Source: Rhynchonema sp. JSB1_4 (taxonomy: Eukaryota; Nematoda; Chromadorea; Monhysterida; Xyalidae). Taken from it: 64,000 bases of DNA. Every line of letters begins with the position of its first letter. Within the stretch, counting starts at the first letter, position 1. Below, in pieces: positions 14,238 through 27,550 of this stretch. The notes below the pieces were generated by a model. That model saw only the letters and a program-made list of their open reading frames with translations. It made no database searches and was not told where the DNA came from. Both the position numbers and the translations under genes were made by a program. The DNA is taken from contig JASAMV010006535.1 of the NCBI GenBank assembly GCA_030248065.1, positions 1-64,000 of the forward strand, in the 5' to 3' direction.

Positions 14238-14864
14238 GTCTAGCCGACCCATTACCACTATGTCAGTATACCATGGATTCTATGAACTCATTGTCTGCTC
14301 GATTTGGACAGTGCCCTGAATCGGTTCACTGAGATCTGTCCAAATTGAGCTCATGCGAGATGCGGTACCGTTGCCATGCTTTAGGAAACAGATCATCTTT
14401 GCTGCCCACACCAACCCACTGGTGGCTCCGCTACCGCTCCCTGTTCTATACCTGCTGAACTTGCATGAATTTGGTTTTTGTTCCTGTGGTTTGTATTTAT
14501 TATCCATTTATCACTACTGTGCTGTTCCTATTGCCTGATGCCGTTTCAAGTTGATTTTTTCGTTTGCGCGTTGTAGTTTTTTACGAGCCGCTCGGTTATT
14601 CCATCGAATCCCTGAGATTTTGAAAGTTAGCGTCTTCGACTAGAGTTCCATCCCCTTTTCGTTCTTATTCGAATAGAACTGAACACCAAAGTAACAATTT
14701 TAATGTGAGGGTTACTGCGTGTATCACAACGAAAAGCCGTGTGCATCAGGATATTTGCGTGTTATCAATAGCAGGTATACGTACGTTGGCGATTGATTAA
14801 TTTGATTTGTTGGGTCGGTTTCAGAAATTCACTCATCTGTTGGTTAGATTTTAACTCACAAAAC

Positions 14865-15027
14865 TAAAGCTGGAGTTATACTTGTCCATTTTGGGCTTGT
14901 AGACAATGAGGACAAATTTTTGTTTGAATCATATTTTGTGATAGCGTTGGAGAACTAATCTTGAACAGCGTAAAAGTTGGTCCTCATTGTCTACAAGCCC
15001 AAAATGGACATGTATAACTCCACCTTA
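14865..15027. repeat. Short inverted-repeat element, family 2
   Basis: About 163 bp bounded by inverted ends: AAGCTGGAGTTATACTTGTC on the left and its near reverse complement on the right, followed inward by a run around CCATTTTGGG and GACAATGAG on both sides. A second, longer copy lies at 38569-38817 with matching ends and interior, and part of its interior recurs at 54205-54277. It butts directly against the large foldback that starts at 15024. Confidence 0.8.
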
Positions 15028-16105
15028 AAGGTGCTGGTCAACAACCCATCGACTTCGTTTAATCTTGGGGGCAGTGCACCTGAACAAAGGTGGAATATCG
15101 TGTTACTCGACCCTGACTTGGGGAGTCCATTGGTTGCTTCCTGATGTTTCACGGCCGGGTTGAAGTTTGCCCCTCAGTGAAAAAATGCAAAAATTTTGCC
15201 GGGTTTCCGTGGAAAGGACAATTCGCGGCAACATTTAATAATTTCAGAATATCAAGCACCAACATTTACTTCATCAGTATGATATACAGCTTTGCAGGAA
15301 ACAGCTTGTATCCTGAAGGAGAAGTCATTTAGTTCCAAAAACCTGGTGTTTTTTGGTCACCGTTTTCTTCGCCGATAATTTTAAGCATCTGCGATTGACC
15401 AGCAAATGTGTTGATCGGACACAAAAATCCTCTAATTACTGTGTACATAACCTGTGCTTTTGAGTTCTTTGCACCAAATACAGCTAACGCAATAATTCGG
15501 ACAACATGCGCAAGTCGGTCATTATGGGCGTGCGCGACCCCAAAAAAGACGAAACATTTTTGAGTGCTCGAATCTGCACGTTGTTTTTGAGCGCGCGCGC
15601 TGATAATGACCGACTTGCGCATGTTGTCCGAATTATTGTATTAGCTGTGTTTGGTGCAGAGAACTCAAAAGCACAGGTTATGTACACAGTAATTAGAGGA
15701 TTTTTGTGTCCGATCAACACATTTGCTGGTCAATCGCAGATGCTTAAAATTATCGGCGAAGAAAACGGTGACCAAAAAACACCAGGTTTTTGGAACTAAA
15801 TGTTTTCTCGTTTAGGATGCAAGCTGTTTCCTGCAAAGCTGTATATCATACTGATGAAGTAAATGTTTGTGCTTGATATTCTGAAATTCTTAAACGTCGC
15901 CGTGAATTGTGCTTTCCACGGGAAGCCGGCATAACTTTTGCATTTTTTCACTGAGGGGCAAACTTCAACCTGGCCGTGAAACATCAGGAAGCAACGAATC
16001 GACTCTCCAAGTCAGAGTCGAGTAACACGATATCCCACCTTTCTTAATGTGCACTGCCCCCAAGATTAAGCGAGGTCGATGGGTTGTTGACCAGCAGCTT
16101 TAAGG
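15024..16105. repeat. 1.08-kb foldback element with 500-bp arms
   Basis: Arms 15024-15525 and 15603-16105 are near-identical reverse complements around a spacer of about 77 bp. Both ends read TTAAAG(G/C)TGCTGGTCAAC, with TTAA at each edge. Mirror-image open frames result: 62 codons starting MFHG(R/Q)VEVCPSVKKCK in each outer arm, and 97 codons starting MRKSVI running outward across the centre. These frames are products of the palindrome and match no family I know. Non-autonomous DNA transposon is the likeliest identity. Confidence 0.85.
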
Positions 16106-19100
16106 GTGAAATAGTAACTGCACCCAAATTTTCATGCTTAGTTGATTAGCTTTTGCTTGTGATTGAATTTTTGACAGAAAGGGCTTATTATCACCACACA
16201 ATATACGAAGTTCACACTACGGTATTTGCTGGGCGAATATTCGCGCTATATCACCTTGCACCTGCAGGCAAAACGAGTCTCCAAATGTATATCCAGTTAT
16301 CTATGTAAATTTTGATGTTCGATGATTTTTGAGCATTATGTTTCGCCAATGGCTTGCTTACGTATCGTGGTTTGTGTCCGTAAGTTGCTGCTGTTTGTGC
16401 TTATATAATAAATGTGGAGATTTTTACGCTTTTTTCGATGCTATATTTTGGTTATTGCACTTCATAACATGATTTTCATACTTATCGAAATTATGCGGCT
16501 TTTTTGTCGTTTTTTATGCACTAATCGCAAATATCTCGCACCGATACGCTGCCAATCTGTTTTTATGATGGTAAACACTTTTAGAAACTAGGGCAATTAT
16601 GATTGATCATCCAATTCCGTGTAAAATTGGAACCTTACTTCCGTAAAGCTTGTTGATTGCGGCCACAAAACAGTACTAATCTTTCTTTTCCACAACGACC
16701 TTTTCTATTTCGTTTTAATTGCCTAGTTTTTGAAACATTAAGTTCACCCAAGAATTACCTGATGATCGTCTATGTTTCGCATTCATTGATGAGGTTTGCT
16801 GTTCATTTCTTTTTTCTGGATAAAAACGGTTTTTAACGGTTAACTATGGTTAACTATTAGTATGGTCAAATTTGAAGTGTCACTTTTCTAGAAAACGTCT
16901 TTTTATGCTCTGGCGGGAGTTGTCTGTTATTTCTACCCCAACACGCATGAAAACCGACACATTTGACTGACTAAGGATTTCACTACTTTGTTCGTTTGAA
17001 CACCTGACTGAAATAATGATTGTTCAAAGAGCATCTAAAGTTTTTGAATCTTTGGGTCCTGTTCCTGAGTCAGTAGGCAAATGACAAAAATATGCGTCGG
17101 TACCCTACCATAATTTAAAATGCGTTGTAATTGTAGGGGCGTTTGTAAATCAACCGATAATAAGTGACGGACACATGAGCGCCTGCGACGTGAAACGGTC
17201 GTGTCGTGAAAGGAAACAAATACGCATTCAAAATGATATTCAGTAAATTTTGTGGTGAAAGTTGTTGAATAGATGGTATCGTTACACGTTTTGGTACAGA
17301 GGGGTACCTTTGCAGTGACCAGGTTTATCGCCGGTACCTAACTTTCAGCCATTCTACATCGTAAACTATGTCCACAACAACTTTCAGTGCTGCAAACGTG
17401 ATTGACCCAAATCTGTACATTGACAACCGGCTAAAGATGAGCAACGTATACATAAGACGCATGTTTACAGTCAAGGCGAGTTTATCATCCACCTGTGTAC
17501 ATTTCGTGCGACGTTTGCCAGATTTCCAGTTTATGTGCAAGCGACAGCTGTACTGTCTTTTTCGGATATCAAAACGTCGCCAAATGTGCGTTGCGTGGCA
17601 TCGTGCCCTAAAAGTTCGATTGTAAACTTTTATATAATGTCAACGGAAAGTGAGTTTTTTCGCTGTCCACAACCCGCACTTGATCTTGCTGTGGAGAATT
17701 GTCGTGAAATGTAGGATAAACTTTATGACAAAAATGATTTTCCCACAACTTGGTCCGGCACTGTCCCTTTTAGCGCTCTGTTTGAAACTTGAAAAAGGTA
17801 ACAACAGGCAAACGACATGTTTTTTCATCTTCAGTTAAACATCTCAATATTTTACAAAGCCACAGCTGTTTTTATTCGCAGTTTGTTTTTTCGTGTATAT
17901 ATTATCCTGATCTCGCATCATCCGTGTCTCGTTCTTCAGGGAAAATAGTATTCAACGCCGTATTATGCCCGTTCCTGTCGTTATAAACTGCTGTTCTCAC
18001 TGAGGTTTCCACTTTGAGCCTCCAACTACCTTATGTACCTGTTTTGGTGGAAACTGACGTACTGCAACCACTACAAAAGCTACAATTGTTGCGCGAACTT
18101 ATTTCTCAAACCAATCACTAGAGGCACTATTCATACATAAATGTCAAGTGTACGCGGAGGACACAACTCGCAAACAAGTGTACATGATGATATATGTATG
18201 AGTCAAGCATGTTCAGTATTGGCTTCGACCTCAGTCTTCGACCGGCACGCACTTTTTACAATCAGTCTGTCACTTTGAGTTCAGCCTTGAGCCATCCGCT
18301 TCGCCACAAGATTGCGGTGGTCGCACGGTTAAATCAAAAATTGTTCGTTCACTCGTCTTGTCCGCGCCGTCACAGAAACACTTCATTTGCTTTTGAGTTC
18401 CATGCGAGATTCGGACATTTTACTGGAAAGATTGTTCGTGAGCGAGCTTGTTCTCCACAGGGACAGGGATCATTCGATGGCTATGATAACAACGATGTAC
18501 ACACAATAAATTGTATCTTTTCACCACAAGTTCCCGATAACATGCTCATTATTTTTTACTACTAGCCTTAGAAAGCCAGAGAAAGACAACGTTTTGCATG
18601 CATCATTTTGAATCAAAAAACCAGCTTCTGATTTTCAGTTTGAGGTCCGACTTTCGCCTTATCCACCTGAGCAAGTGAATGACCGTGGAAGGACAATTAT
18701 GTTTTCGGTTTGCAAATCGCATGTAAAAATAACATCATGCCCCTTTCTTACACAACGACTGAGCGAAAAAGAATTTCTTGCGAAAATCAATCAATCGGCC
18801 AAAGTGTGAGAATTACAATCATTTAGTAGTTGGCCATTGAATGTTTTCTGTCCGTGATCCTGTGTGGATTCAATGCACGATTTCTTAATTTCACACTTTT
18901 ATAGTCGCTCCAGGTGTGCGTTTTAAAGATGCGTTTTTATGAAATATTACATCTTGATCTTACAACCGCCTTTGGTCTTTGATCCCGAACGTTATAACAT
19001 GTTTTATAGGTCACACATGTGAACTTCATCACGACTGTTCTTTATTTTCACACAGTTTAACAGTTTGAAGGAGAGAAAATTTGGTAACATTTCTGATATT

Positions 19101-19271
19101 ATTGTGGATGAATTTTTATAATTTTTACTCAAACAAACGGACTATTTCGGATTTGTTTCACTATATTTCAGTTGGTGCTGTGCTAATCTTTTTGTTTTCT
19201 TTTCAGCTTCAAATTTTGTCACTGGAACCGTTGCCCTTGTTTACTGTGAAGTTTACAGGTCTATACATTAA

Positions 19272-19878
19272 GGGGTGGTATTCACGAAACGGTATAGTGG
19301 AGAGTTGGGTGGAAAGTTGAGTGAAACGGTCAGTGGAGAAAGTTCGGTGGAAAACCAGTTCGATAGACAAAGTTCACTGAGCTCGTTTAGTTTGGTGGAA
19401 AGTTGGGTGGAATGGTTTTCTGTAGCATAGCGCATCGTGACGATTTGTTGCAAAAATCATAAATCCTTCAAAAAGACTTATTTCGCAATTCTGAGATCAG
19501 TTCTGAAACCGATCAATTCACATAGCTGTATTGATTGATCCTTTACAAAGGTATGCCGATTGATTCGATTCTGTCGGTATCCATATCCATGTGCAGGTCG
19601 ATGTCGGTGGTGGACCACCTTTAGTTGCGACCACAGTCTTACTGCATGTACAATCATCGGAACATTTTCACTTCTCGGTCGATCCGCGGATACCTGGAAG
19701 TGAATACGCTATGCTACCGTTAGCATTCCAAGCAACTTTCCACTCCACTCAACGAGTTCAGTGAACCTTTGTCATGCGAACTGGTTCTCCACCGAACTTT
19801 CTCCACTGACCGTTCTACTAAACTTTCTATTCAACTTTCCACTCTACTGTCCACTTCACCGTTTCATGAATACCTCCC
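19272..19878. repeat. 0.6-kb foldback element, family 3
   Basis: Terminal arms of about 130 bp (19272-19410 and 19735-19878) are imperfect reverse complements. The outer ends read GGGTGGTATTCACGAAACGG and its counterpart. Within the arms, short subrepeats built on GTGGAAAGTT and AGTGGAGAAAGTT recur in tandem. The end sequence matches the element at 35677-36240, which places both in one family. Confidence 0.8.
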
Positions 19879-20359
19879 AAGGATTGTTCAGACTGAATTG
19901 AAATGCAGACATAGTAAGCAGTACACCATTGAACCCTCTGCCATACCACTCGAAATATGTATCTGTGTATACATTTGTGGCAGCGGGCCAATTTTTATCT
20001 TTTTATCGCTTGTGTTCATTCACAGAGACACGAAATTGGCGTTTCTATGCTATTTTCTCAACATTTCCACCACAGGACAACACAAATGTCTGTAACGTGC
20101 GTGAGATAATTAGTCTAAATCGCGATTATATATGAAAAGAGACAGATTGGAGTGTCAGCAAAGTTTGTCAGCAAAAATGCTGATATAATAAAACATCTGG
20201 TTAGGTTTTGCTGACATGTACTTGCTGACAAGAGTGAATAACCAATTAACAAGAACAATAAAATAAATAAATAAATAATCGTAATTAATAACAAAAGTCA
20301 GAAATTTTTCGCAGTGTTTGTCTGCAGAATGAAGTTTGTCTGCACGGTTGCATGGGTAT

Positions 20360-20441
20360 AAGTGTAACACCAGTTGGTAGAGCAACTGGCTGTCTAGGCC
20401 TAGTGGCTGGGAGGTCGGAGGTTCGAGTCCTTCCGGGAGCA
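20360..20441 (+). repeat. tRNA-like sequence, probable SINE head or tRNA pseudogene
   Basis: An internal-promoter A-box-like segment (AGTTGGTAGAGC, near 20372-20383) and a good B box (GGTTCGAGTCC, 20420-20430) are spaced as in a tRNA gene. The T-stem folds and the 3' end CGGGAGCA looks like an acceptor strand. However, the 5' side has no matching GCTCCCG strand, so the acceptor stem cannot form. This favours a tRNA-derived SINE or a decayed tRNA over a functional gene. Confidence 0.55.
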
Positions 20442-21987
20442 TGCGCTTGGCGGTTCAGAGTTCACATGTCTGTCTACGTCTAGTGACTAAATTCTCGTCT
20501 TAGGCTTTGCCTATCTCGTGTGTTGTATTGCATTGGAAGCCTTACTGAAAATTCTTGATCAAGTTTGCTGACACGCCAATTGCTGCGAAAGAGCCGGGTT
20601 TCCAGTTGGGCGAAAAACTGCTCGCCGGCAACAGGCAGTGAGGCAACGCAAACGCGCAGGAAAGCCAGTAGCCGCGGTTTCAAACATGTTTCGAGCATTG
20701 TTTTTATGGCAAGCTGTGTGAAAAACAGGTACAGTCATCTTCTTAACGCCGTGAACATCGCTGTCCTTCATATTTTGACAAGTGCCGCACCCACACTATT
20801 GTTACGCGCAAAAGTGGATTATTGTGTTTGACTTTTTACCCGTACCGTTCTTCTCTTATCATCACCTCCCGTGCTTTCATACATAAATTATCGCGTACTT
20901 TGGGCACAGATATGGCATCTTTCTGAGCCGCGGTACCGAAAATCTTTGCAACGGTCACAATAATACCTCGACATAATATTCCAGCGCTTTAGCGGTCGAC
21001 TGAAAACCGTCTTGTTATGGTTGAATGAAAGCTCCGTTTATTTTCCTATATAGTATTTTTAGTGATAACGAAATAGTGACTAAGCCCTCTTTGTCTGGAG
21101 CATGTTTTTGTATCAGTTCGGCATTTTACAAATAATTTTGATATTATTCGGCAGCCAAAGTCAACACATTGTTTGAGAAGTGTGTTGGCCAAACAGCATA
21201 AAGCGTATTTTTTAACGAACTGAATTCCGAACAGCACTTTTGCAAGTTACTGTATAGGTATGTAGCTCTCAGATGCCGCCGCAGCTGTTAGGTTTAATAA
21301 AAAAACGACGTTACTGTACCATGTTTTAGTTTCCATTTTCATAACTGCAGCGCCACGTGTGGTCGATTTTATTTTTAGTCCATGCCCGTATGTATTTATC
21401 CACTGTGATAATATGAAAGGCAGCACCTTTTTTTGTTTATGATAACCATAGTGCAAAATATGGACAGCAAGTGCACTCGGCTTGAAAACCATCCGGATTT
21501 CAGTATCTGTTCAGTTCTCCACTGTGGGACCTAGAACAGGAACTCCCCATTATTATGCATGAGTCACTGTGTAGCGGGAAGTTTGTGTACTGGTCCAAAA
21601 CAACTAGCCCGAGTTGATATGTTGCACTCAGTTAACTGGCCCGTGACGTTGATCTCTCTGCTCTGCTGTTGTTGCTGTATCCGGCAAGCGCACGTGTGTG
21701 TGTAATCCACAAAAATGTAACGAAATGCCCACACGCCTGCGCACAAATTTTTGTTATCAATCGTTATAATGCTGCTTTGTATTTTTGTGCGGTCGTTTGT
21801 GGAAAACGAGATAGATTCCAATGCACAATGCAAGTGTACATATAAGCCTTGAATTTTCAGTGGGAGGGCTAGTGTTACTGACTTTGGCTTGTTTTCCAGA
21901 TACCATCCAGAAGTTTTTCACGACAACTGATGTATCAGCTAACCATCCAATGGATCTCTGAATAACCAAACGCTCAATCTAACAATC

Positions 21988-24900
21988 ATGACTGCGACGA
22001 TCAGCTACAGTGTCGAATACATTGACGACGATGGCGGCAGCAGCACTCCCACTTGCTCGGGTTGGCGCAATGCGAAATTATGATTTTTTGTGATTAATTT
22101 TTCAGGTACAGTATTTACTTTTGCCGTTGCTGTATTGCGCGACATTCTCGAAGAGGTTTGAATAAGAGATAAGCGCATGAAACGAATTTTTAAAATCGTG
22201 TAGAAATATTCTTGATAAACAACCGTTGCGCGTAATTCCAGAACATTCCTCCACGTCCGCAGCATGGCAGCAGGAGTTGAACGACTTGTTGGAAGGCGAG
22301 CGGAACTACAAGAATAAAATTGATACGACGCTGAGTGCAGTTGATTTGCTGTGAGTTTCGGACTCAGCATTTTGTCAGTGAAACTCTTGAATGTGGCAAT
22401 GTTTCATTTCAGATCGTTCAATGGCTACAAGGAAATCGCTTACGAAATCAACTGCAATTTGATGCCGATCTGTTCGATAAGCGCTGCCCTGATCTCAAAG
22501 GTTAGAACTGGCGGCCCGACGCAGACAACGACCCATAATGTTCCTTTTTTTCAGCTGGAATATCTGCTGTCATTCTGGGATGTTCGTCACAAAGAGGAAC
22601 AGTCAAGCCCAAGTGCGCCGAGTAGCGATTTCAGTAAGTTTCTTTGCGCACTGATCGTTCAAAGTACTAATTTCGGTTTATTTACAGTACCAGCTGCAAT
22701 TTTGGCTTTTTGACGCTGCGGGCGCATTCAGGCTCATTCGCATGCCCAGGCTCAATACAAAAGATAGAAGGCGCATGCTCGGCGCATGCTCGCATGGACA
22801 GTTACATTACATAAGTGGTCACAGGCTCTGCTGGCTTGGTGGATGCCTCGTGTGTTGAAAACTTTGTCACAAAAACAAGCAAGCGCAGTTGTGCACCTGC
22901 CGAGCCTGTAGGCGCCTGCAGACTAAAGAACAGCCTGTGACCACTTTACTATGCATATGCATGCGAGTCTGCGCCTACCATATTTTGTATTGAGCCCGCG
23001 CAGGCCAGGATCATGAGCCTGGTTCGTTCTGCAGGCCCAGGCTTCGACTATCCTAAACTTGCAGCTGGTACTGCAGTGCGGCTGTTTGAATTTTTATGCC
23101 AAGTTTCGGCCAAGCAATTCACACCCGGAACTGTTCGCCCTCAGCATGCCTAGCAGTTCAACGTTATGTTCGTGTTGACATGTATACATATTCTGTTGAC
23201 ATCTTGGCTCGTTACATGACAGACAATCTCTTGCTTACCATTCAACACACGCGGTTGTGGACATACCTACTATTTCTGTTTGTACATATGCGGCTTCCAA
23301 ATTGTTGGTGATGCAACGAACAAGGCCTTTCTGTCTCAAAGCGGCACATTCGTTGTTGTGTGCCAATCTTTTACGAGCTTTGTCGTAGAATGGTAGAAGT
23401 GTCCGAGCGCTTTGAGCACAAATAGGGCGGCTCGCTGTTAAAAGTTGACCACTGGCTCCTTACGCAATGTTATTGTCCTTTTCACACAACAGATCAAACA
23501 CCGGATGCGTCTCCACGTTGTATCCCACGGCCACCTCGTGTGACCAAATGCCTTTTGTGCATTCCGGCACCTGGCCGGACACTCATTTGCATAATAGTGG
23601 CTTTTGTTTGCTGATTTTCCGTCTTTAACGTCTTTAACCATCATTAATTGCAAGTTTTTAAAAAATGGAAGCAATCTCCTGTTTTGTTTTCAGGAATTCT
23701 CTTCGGTCCAAACACTTGGAAAATCTACCGCCGATATCACGATCGTTTCGTGGAAGCAATTTATCCGTTAGTGTTCAAAGCGTTTTTCGTACAAAATTAC
23801 GATAGAACGAAGCTAATCACAATTTTCAATGTTTCAGTGGTAGCGACCCAACATTTTTCAGTTGCATCCGTCAAGAGCGCCGACGCAACCGCAGCTTCGC
23901 CCAGTTGCTGTGCACAATACACGATCGGACTGGAGCACTGCTGGAACATCTACTCTTGTTGCCGGTCAGTGCACAATTTATTAAAGTCGTTATTCCTTCG
24001 TTTATCTTGTGATTTTTAAGTAGAATCGGGTCATGCAGGCAAGAGGCTCTAGCTGCCGAAGGTGTAATTGCTTGTCCGAGACCCGTGACTTGGACCAACC
24101 GGGTTAAAACTTGAATCGCAACCTGCGATCGAACAGATTATCGTAATTGCACTCAAATCAAACAGTTAAGTGGTTGTGTTTGGTGCACGTGGACAAGAAA
24201 CAGTTTAAGTGGGCAGGTACTAAAACTTAAATCAAATCGACCGGAATTGAAAAGTTCATAAAGTTCTTTTCCGCCTGTTGGACCGAGCGCCTAATGTAGT
24301 TGCGGTCCACAATTAATTGACCCCGTTCAGTGTGAAATGTTCAAACATAGACGACAAGAAACTGGCGGCTTCAAGCGATATGGACTTTGAATGATGTTGA
24401 ACTTTTGTCCTACCTTAGGACATAAAATACCCATAATTGTACTGCATGAATATGTGGTATTGAGATGTCAAGATCGCAGAACTAGTACGGTAGTGGTGGG
24501 TTGCCTGGTACGCAAGGTGGTCATGGTGTTTTAATAGCGGTCAATCAAGTATGTATGAGCGATTTAGTGATTGAAATTGCAACTGTGGCTCATTTGACTT
24601 TAAATGCTCATGCGGCTGTTTGTTTCTGATGACGGAATTTAAGCATGGGTACTAAGATCGCATTTATTGCACCTACAACGTTTAAAAACCACCATCATTA
24701 ACATAGTCTAAAATTTTTATTCAGGAATTTGACAATGTTCTGCCGTCAGTGATCACCGTAATTCCACTGACCGTTTTATCCACCGCTTACAATCATTAAA
24801 ATCCATCCAAACCACTACTAGTACAATTTCGTACACTGAATTGTACATAAAGATAACAACAGTCATATTTCCAACAATTTAGTAATTTTATATCGATCTT

Positions 24901-27511
24901 ATTACACATAAATCCCTATGGGCAACTATGTATGTGCAACTTTTGTAGAGCACGTCTCCAGTAGTTTCTATCTTTCTTCTGAATTTCAACCAAGCGAACG
25001 ATACAACGTGTGTATGTCGTAGTAAGCGATTACAAACCGATGCCGCGCCTGAGTGACCACGCCTGTGCAACACAGTCGCAGAATGAATGCTGCAATTCTA
25101 CTTTTTTCCTGATTTTCAAGGCCGATACTAAAAACATTGTGTCTAGTCGTCCAAAGTAAACTTTGGCGTATAACTGTGGTTTGCCTGAAGAATGAAGGCA
25201 GTTGCCCATGTCATCACGGTGTTCGCAGAATCTTGAAGATTCCAGAAGTCACAAGAATTACGAAGGCTATACATACATAACGTGTTCTTCTCTCTCGTTG
25301 TACATGCACACTGTATTGAGCGTCAAAACGGACTTTACAACGTTGCTATCTATGCATCAAACGAATGTTTCTCTTTCGTTGACTTGGCACGCTGCGTGTG
25401 CGACCTTGTGTACGATTACCATCAATGACCATCCAAAGTGTATCACGGCAGATTCAAATACTGTGTGTTGTTTTCACGTGCGTTTTCATTGTTCTTCGGA
25501 TGTTATAGGTACCCGGTCATCGTCAGTCGTATGCACCTGTGCCCATTCTGCTTGACAGGTTGTAAAATTTTAAACAATAATTTTTTACACAATAGGTGTG
25601 CCGTATGCAGTACACTGCAGCTACATAGTTTCAAGCACTCATACAAAGTTACCCAGGTTCGAAACACCTTCCAAGATCACGATTACCCATACTTTCCACA
25701 GCAAACAGCATGGATTGTAATTTTACAATAGCGAATGTCATGTGTGTACCAACAACAGCCTTTCAACACCCATTAGAGTGACTACCCGGCCGGTACCTGC
25801 CTTCTCGACATGGACTCAATACGTGTTCTGATCGGAAACAGATTCTGTTTGTATTTTCGCACTTTCACCTTCGTTTGTGCCTGTTGACTCTATCGCAGAT
25901 ATTATTTCCAGCGATTGGCGCGTTTTCGAGGACATAAAAGTAATTTTTGGGTTTTGATTGCTTCCTTCTCGAGTTTGCGCTATTTATTCAGAAAAAGTGT
26001 TGACTTTTTGCTGAGTTGCCGCCAGTGTTGATTGCTTCTTGGCACGGCACGCATATTTTTAGTTCCAATGTGTTGTCATCAGAGTCAGTTTCTCCAAACA
26101 TTCCAACAGATTCGACAGATTCAAACATGCGTGGGCATGTGGAGTGTGTGTTGCAAGTATCAATCATGGTCAGAATCTGAAAGATAGTCATTCTTCACTT
26201 TGGGTTGCATAAATATTTTTCGGACGAACTATCCGTTTTATTAGCGTGTCTCTTCATATCGTTTGTTTCATTTCGATCTGTGCATTCTAAATTTCATTCA
26301 TTCAATCATTGCCATCTTCCGTCACTTCCATTCTGCGCACGTCAACCGTTTTTGTCGGTACAATAAGGTACAAATAACCATTAAATTTTAATTGGAATTT
26401 ATCGCCAACTTGAAATTGATTTGCAAAACTTGTACAGACCTATCGAAATTAAAAAATTTGTCTTGGTGATCAGGACTTGGCAGATATTTGCGAAAGTTCG
26501 TCACATCAGCGCATCCGCTGGACAGCTTGTCGGTGTGCACCCACAGGTTCGCGGATATAATCTGATAAAAAATGCAAACAGCAGCAGTCGCTTTGTGCCC
26601 ACGTTTACGCGACATCATTGTCCTGTTCCTCCATGTGGTTCTGCTAGTAATATATGTGCAGCTCCCTTGAACACTGACTGCAGCACGATTTCCGTCGATC
26701 AACAAACCAAGATGATCTTTTCGCTAACACTATTCTGTTTATTTTCCTGAGCGCTTTTTCCGCCGTTTTCTCAGCTTTTTCTGTGCTTTCAGCTGAACAG
26801 TAAAGAGTGGGCTAGAAACTTGCTTTGAAAAGTGTCACTACTTAGCGCTACTTGACAAATAAATAAAAAAGCGCAGAGTGTAATCAGGGCGATTGAGTGA
26901 TACGATTGAAATTAACAGGTCACAGCCGTTGCGGCGTTCTCATTTTGTTTGTAAGGTTATTGAAACAATCCGTGTTGCATAAATCAGATCTAGCGAATTT
27001 GTCTGCTTAGTATTCAACAATGCTCAGTTCTACCGTGCATGTACAAGCCCATGTCCTAAGAATTTCAATTAGTACTCGTATCTGATCTGCATTCCTCTCA
27101 CCGGCGCCTTGCATTTGTAATCGTCTCGAACTCACCATGGTTCGTTCACACTTCGCGCTGCGCCCATCGCAAATTCTCACATTTTTTATGTTTCAGTAGT
27201 CCCCGAATATCATAAATGTGTCAACTACCCAGTACGCCTAGTAGATGTGTAAGTTTGTGCTATTTTTTAGTTATTCACATGCATTCAACTTAGTGCTGCA
27301 GCTGCATTTTTTCGCGCACTGCAAAGTGCGATCAATGCTGAGGTCAGTACGGATCATTGCAGACTTGGTGCTCCCGTCGCGAGCCTCATAAATCAGAGCG
27401 CATTCCTGATCTTTCGTCGTGCGTTATATAATAACAAGACCCAATTGCAGCCAGTGTGACAAACTCACCGATCTGAAACAAAATCTGAAGAAATTCTCTC
27501 CAGAATTTTGA
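21988..27511 (+). CDS. Dbl-homology (DH) RhoGEF, model incomplete
   Basis: Predicted Rho-family guanine nucleotide exchange factor, which loads GTP onto a Rho GTPase. Exons read: 21988-22060, 22242-22350, 22413-22500, 22555-22633, 23694-23766, 23838-23964, then 27197-27248, 27294-27342 and 27455-27511 (TGA). DH conserved blocks appear in order: WQQELNDLLEGERNY (helix 1), NLMPICSISAALISKLE, ILFGPNTWKIYRRYHDRF, FAQLLCTIHDRTGALLEHLL and LLPV (start of the LLxPVQR block). The C-terminal helix follows: VPEYHK, AAFFRALQSAINAE, then CDKLTDLKQNLKKFSPEF. An exon carrying the QRxxRYxLLL part is missing between 23965 and 27196 and was not found. The modelled stop lies 39 nt before, and in frame with, the next gene's ATG, and no PH domain follows within this frame. 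The DH call is fairly strong; the C-terminal exons are weaker. Confidence 0.7.
22748..22998. repeat. Inverted-repeat element in a DH intron
   Basis: About 250 bp inside intron 22634-23693. The ends read GGCTCAATACAAAA and TTTTGTATTGAGCC. Inward, AGTGGTCACAGGC pairs with GCCTGTGACCACT, and both arms carry GCATGC-rich stretches. It is intronic, so it need not disturb the coding sequence. Confidence 0.75.
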
Positions 27512-27550
27512 CATCGAAATCAACCAACCAAATGTGAACAGCAGCAAAAC

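Larger units (their letters stand above)
14238..21987. other. Repeat-rich intergenic region
   Basis: 7.7 kb with no supported gene. It holds a short inverted-repeat element (14865-15027), a 1.08-kb foldback (15024-16105), a 0.6-kb foldback (19272-19878) and a tRNA-like SINE head (20360-20441). The rest (about 16.1-19.2 kb and 20.5-21.9 kb) shows only short frames without motifs. Promoter sequence for the DH gene should lie just upstream of 21988. Confidence 0.5.

Noticed and set aside
15144..15984. Mirror-image open frames of 62 and 97 codons
   Set aside because: They are explained by the 1.08-kb palindrome, which necessarily yields matching frames on opposite strands.
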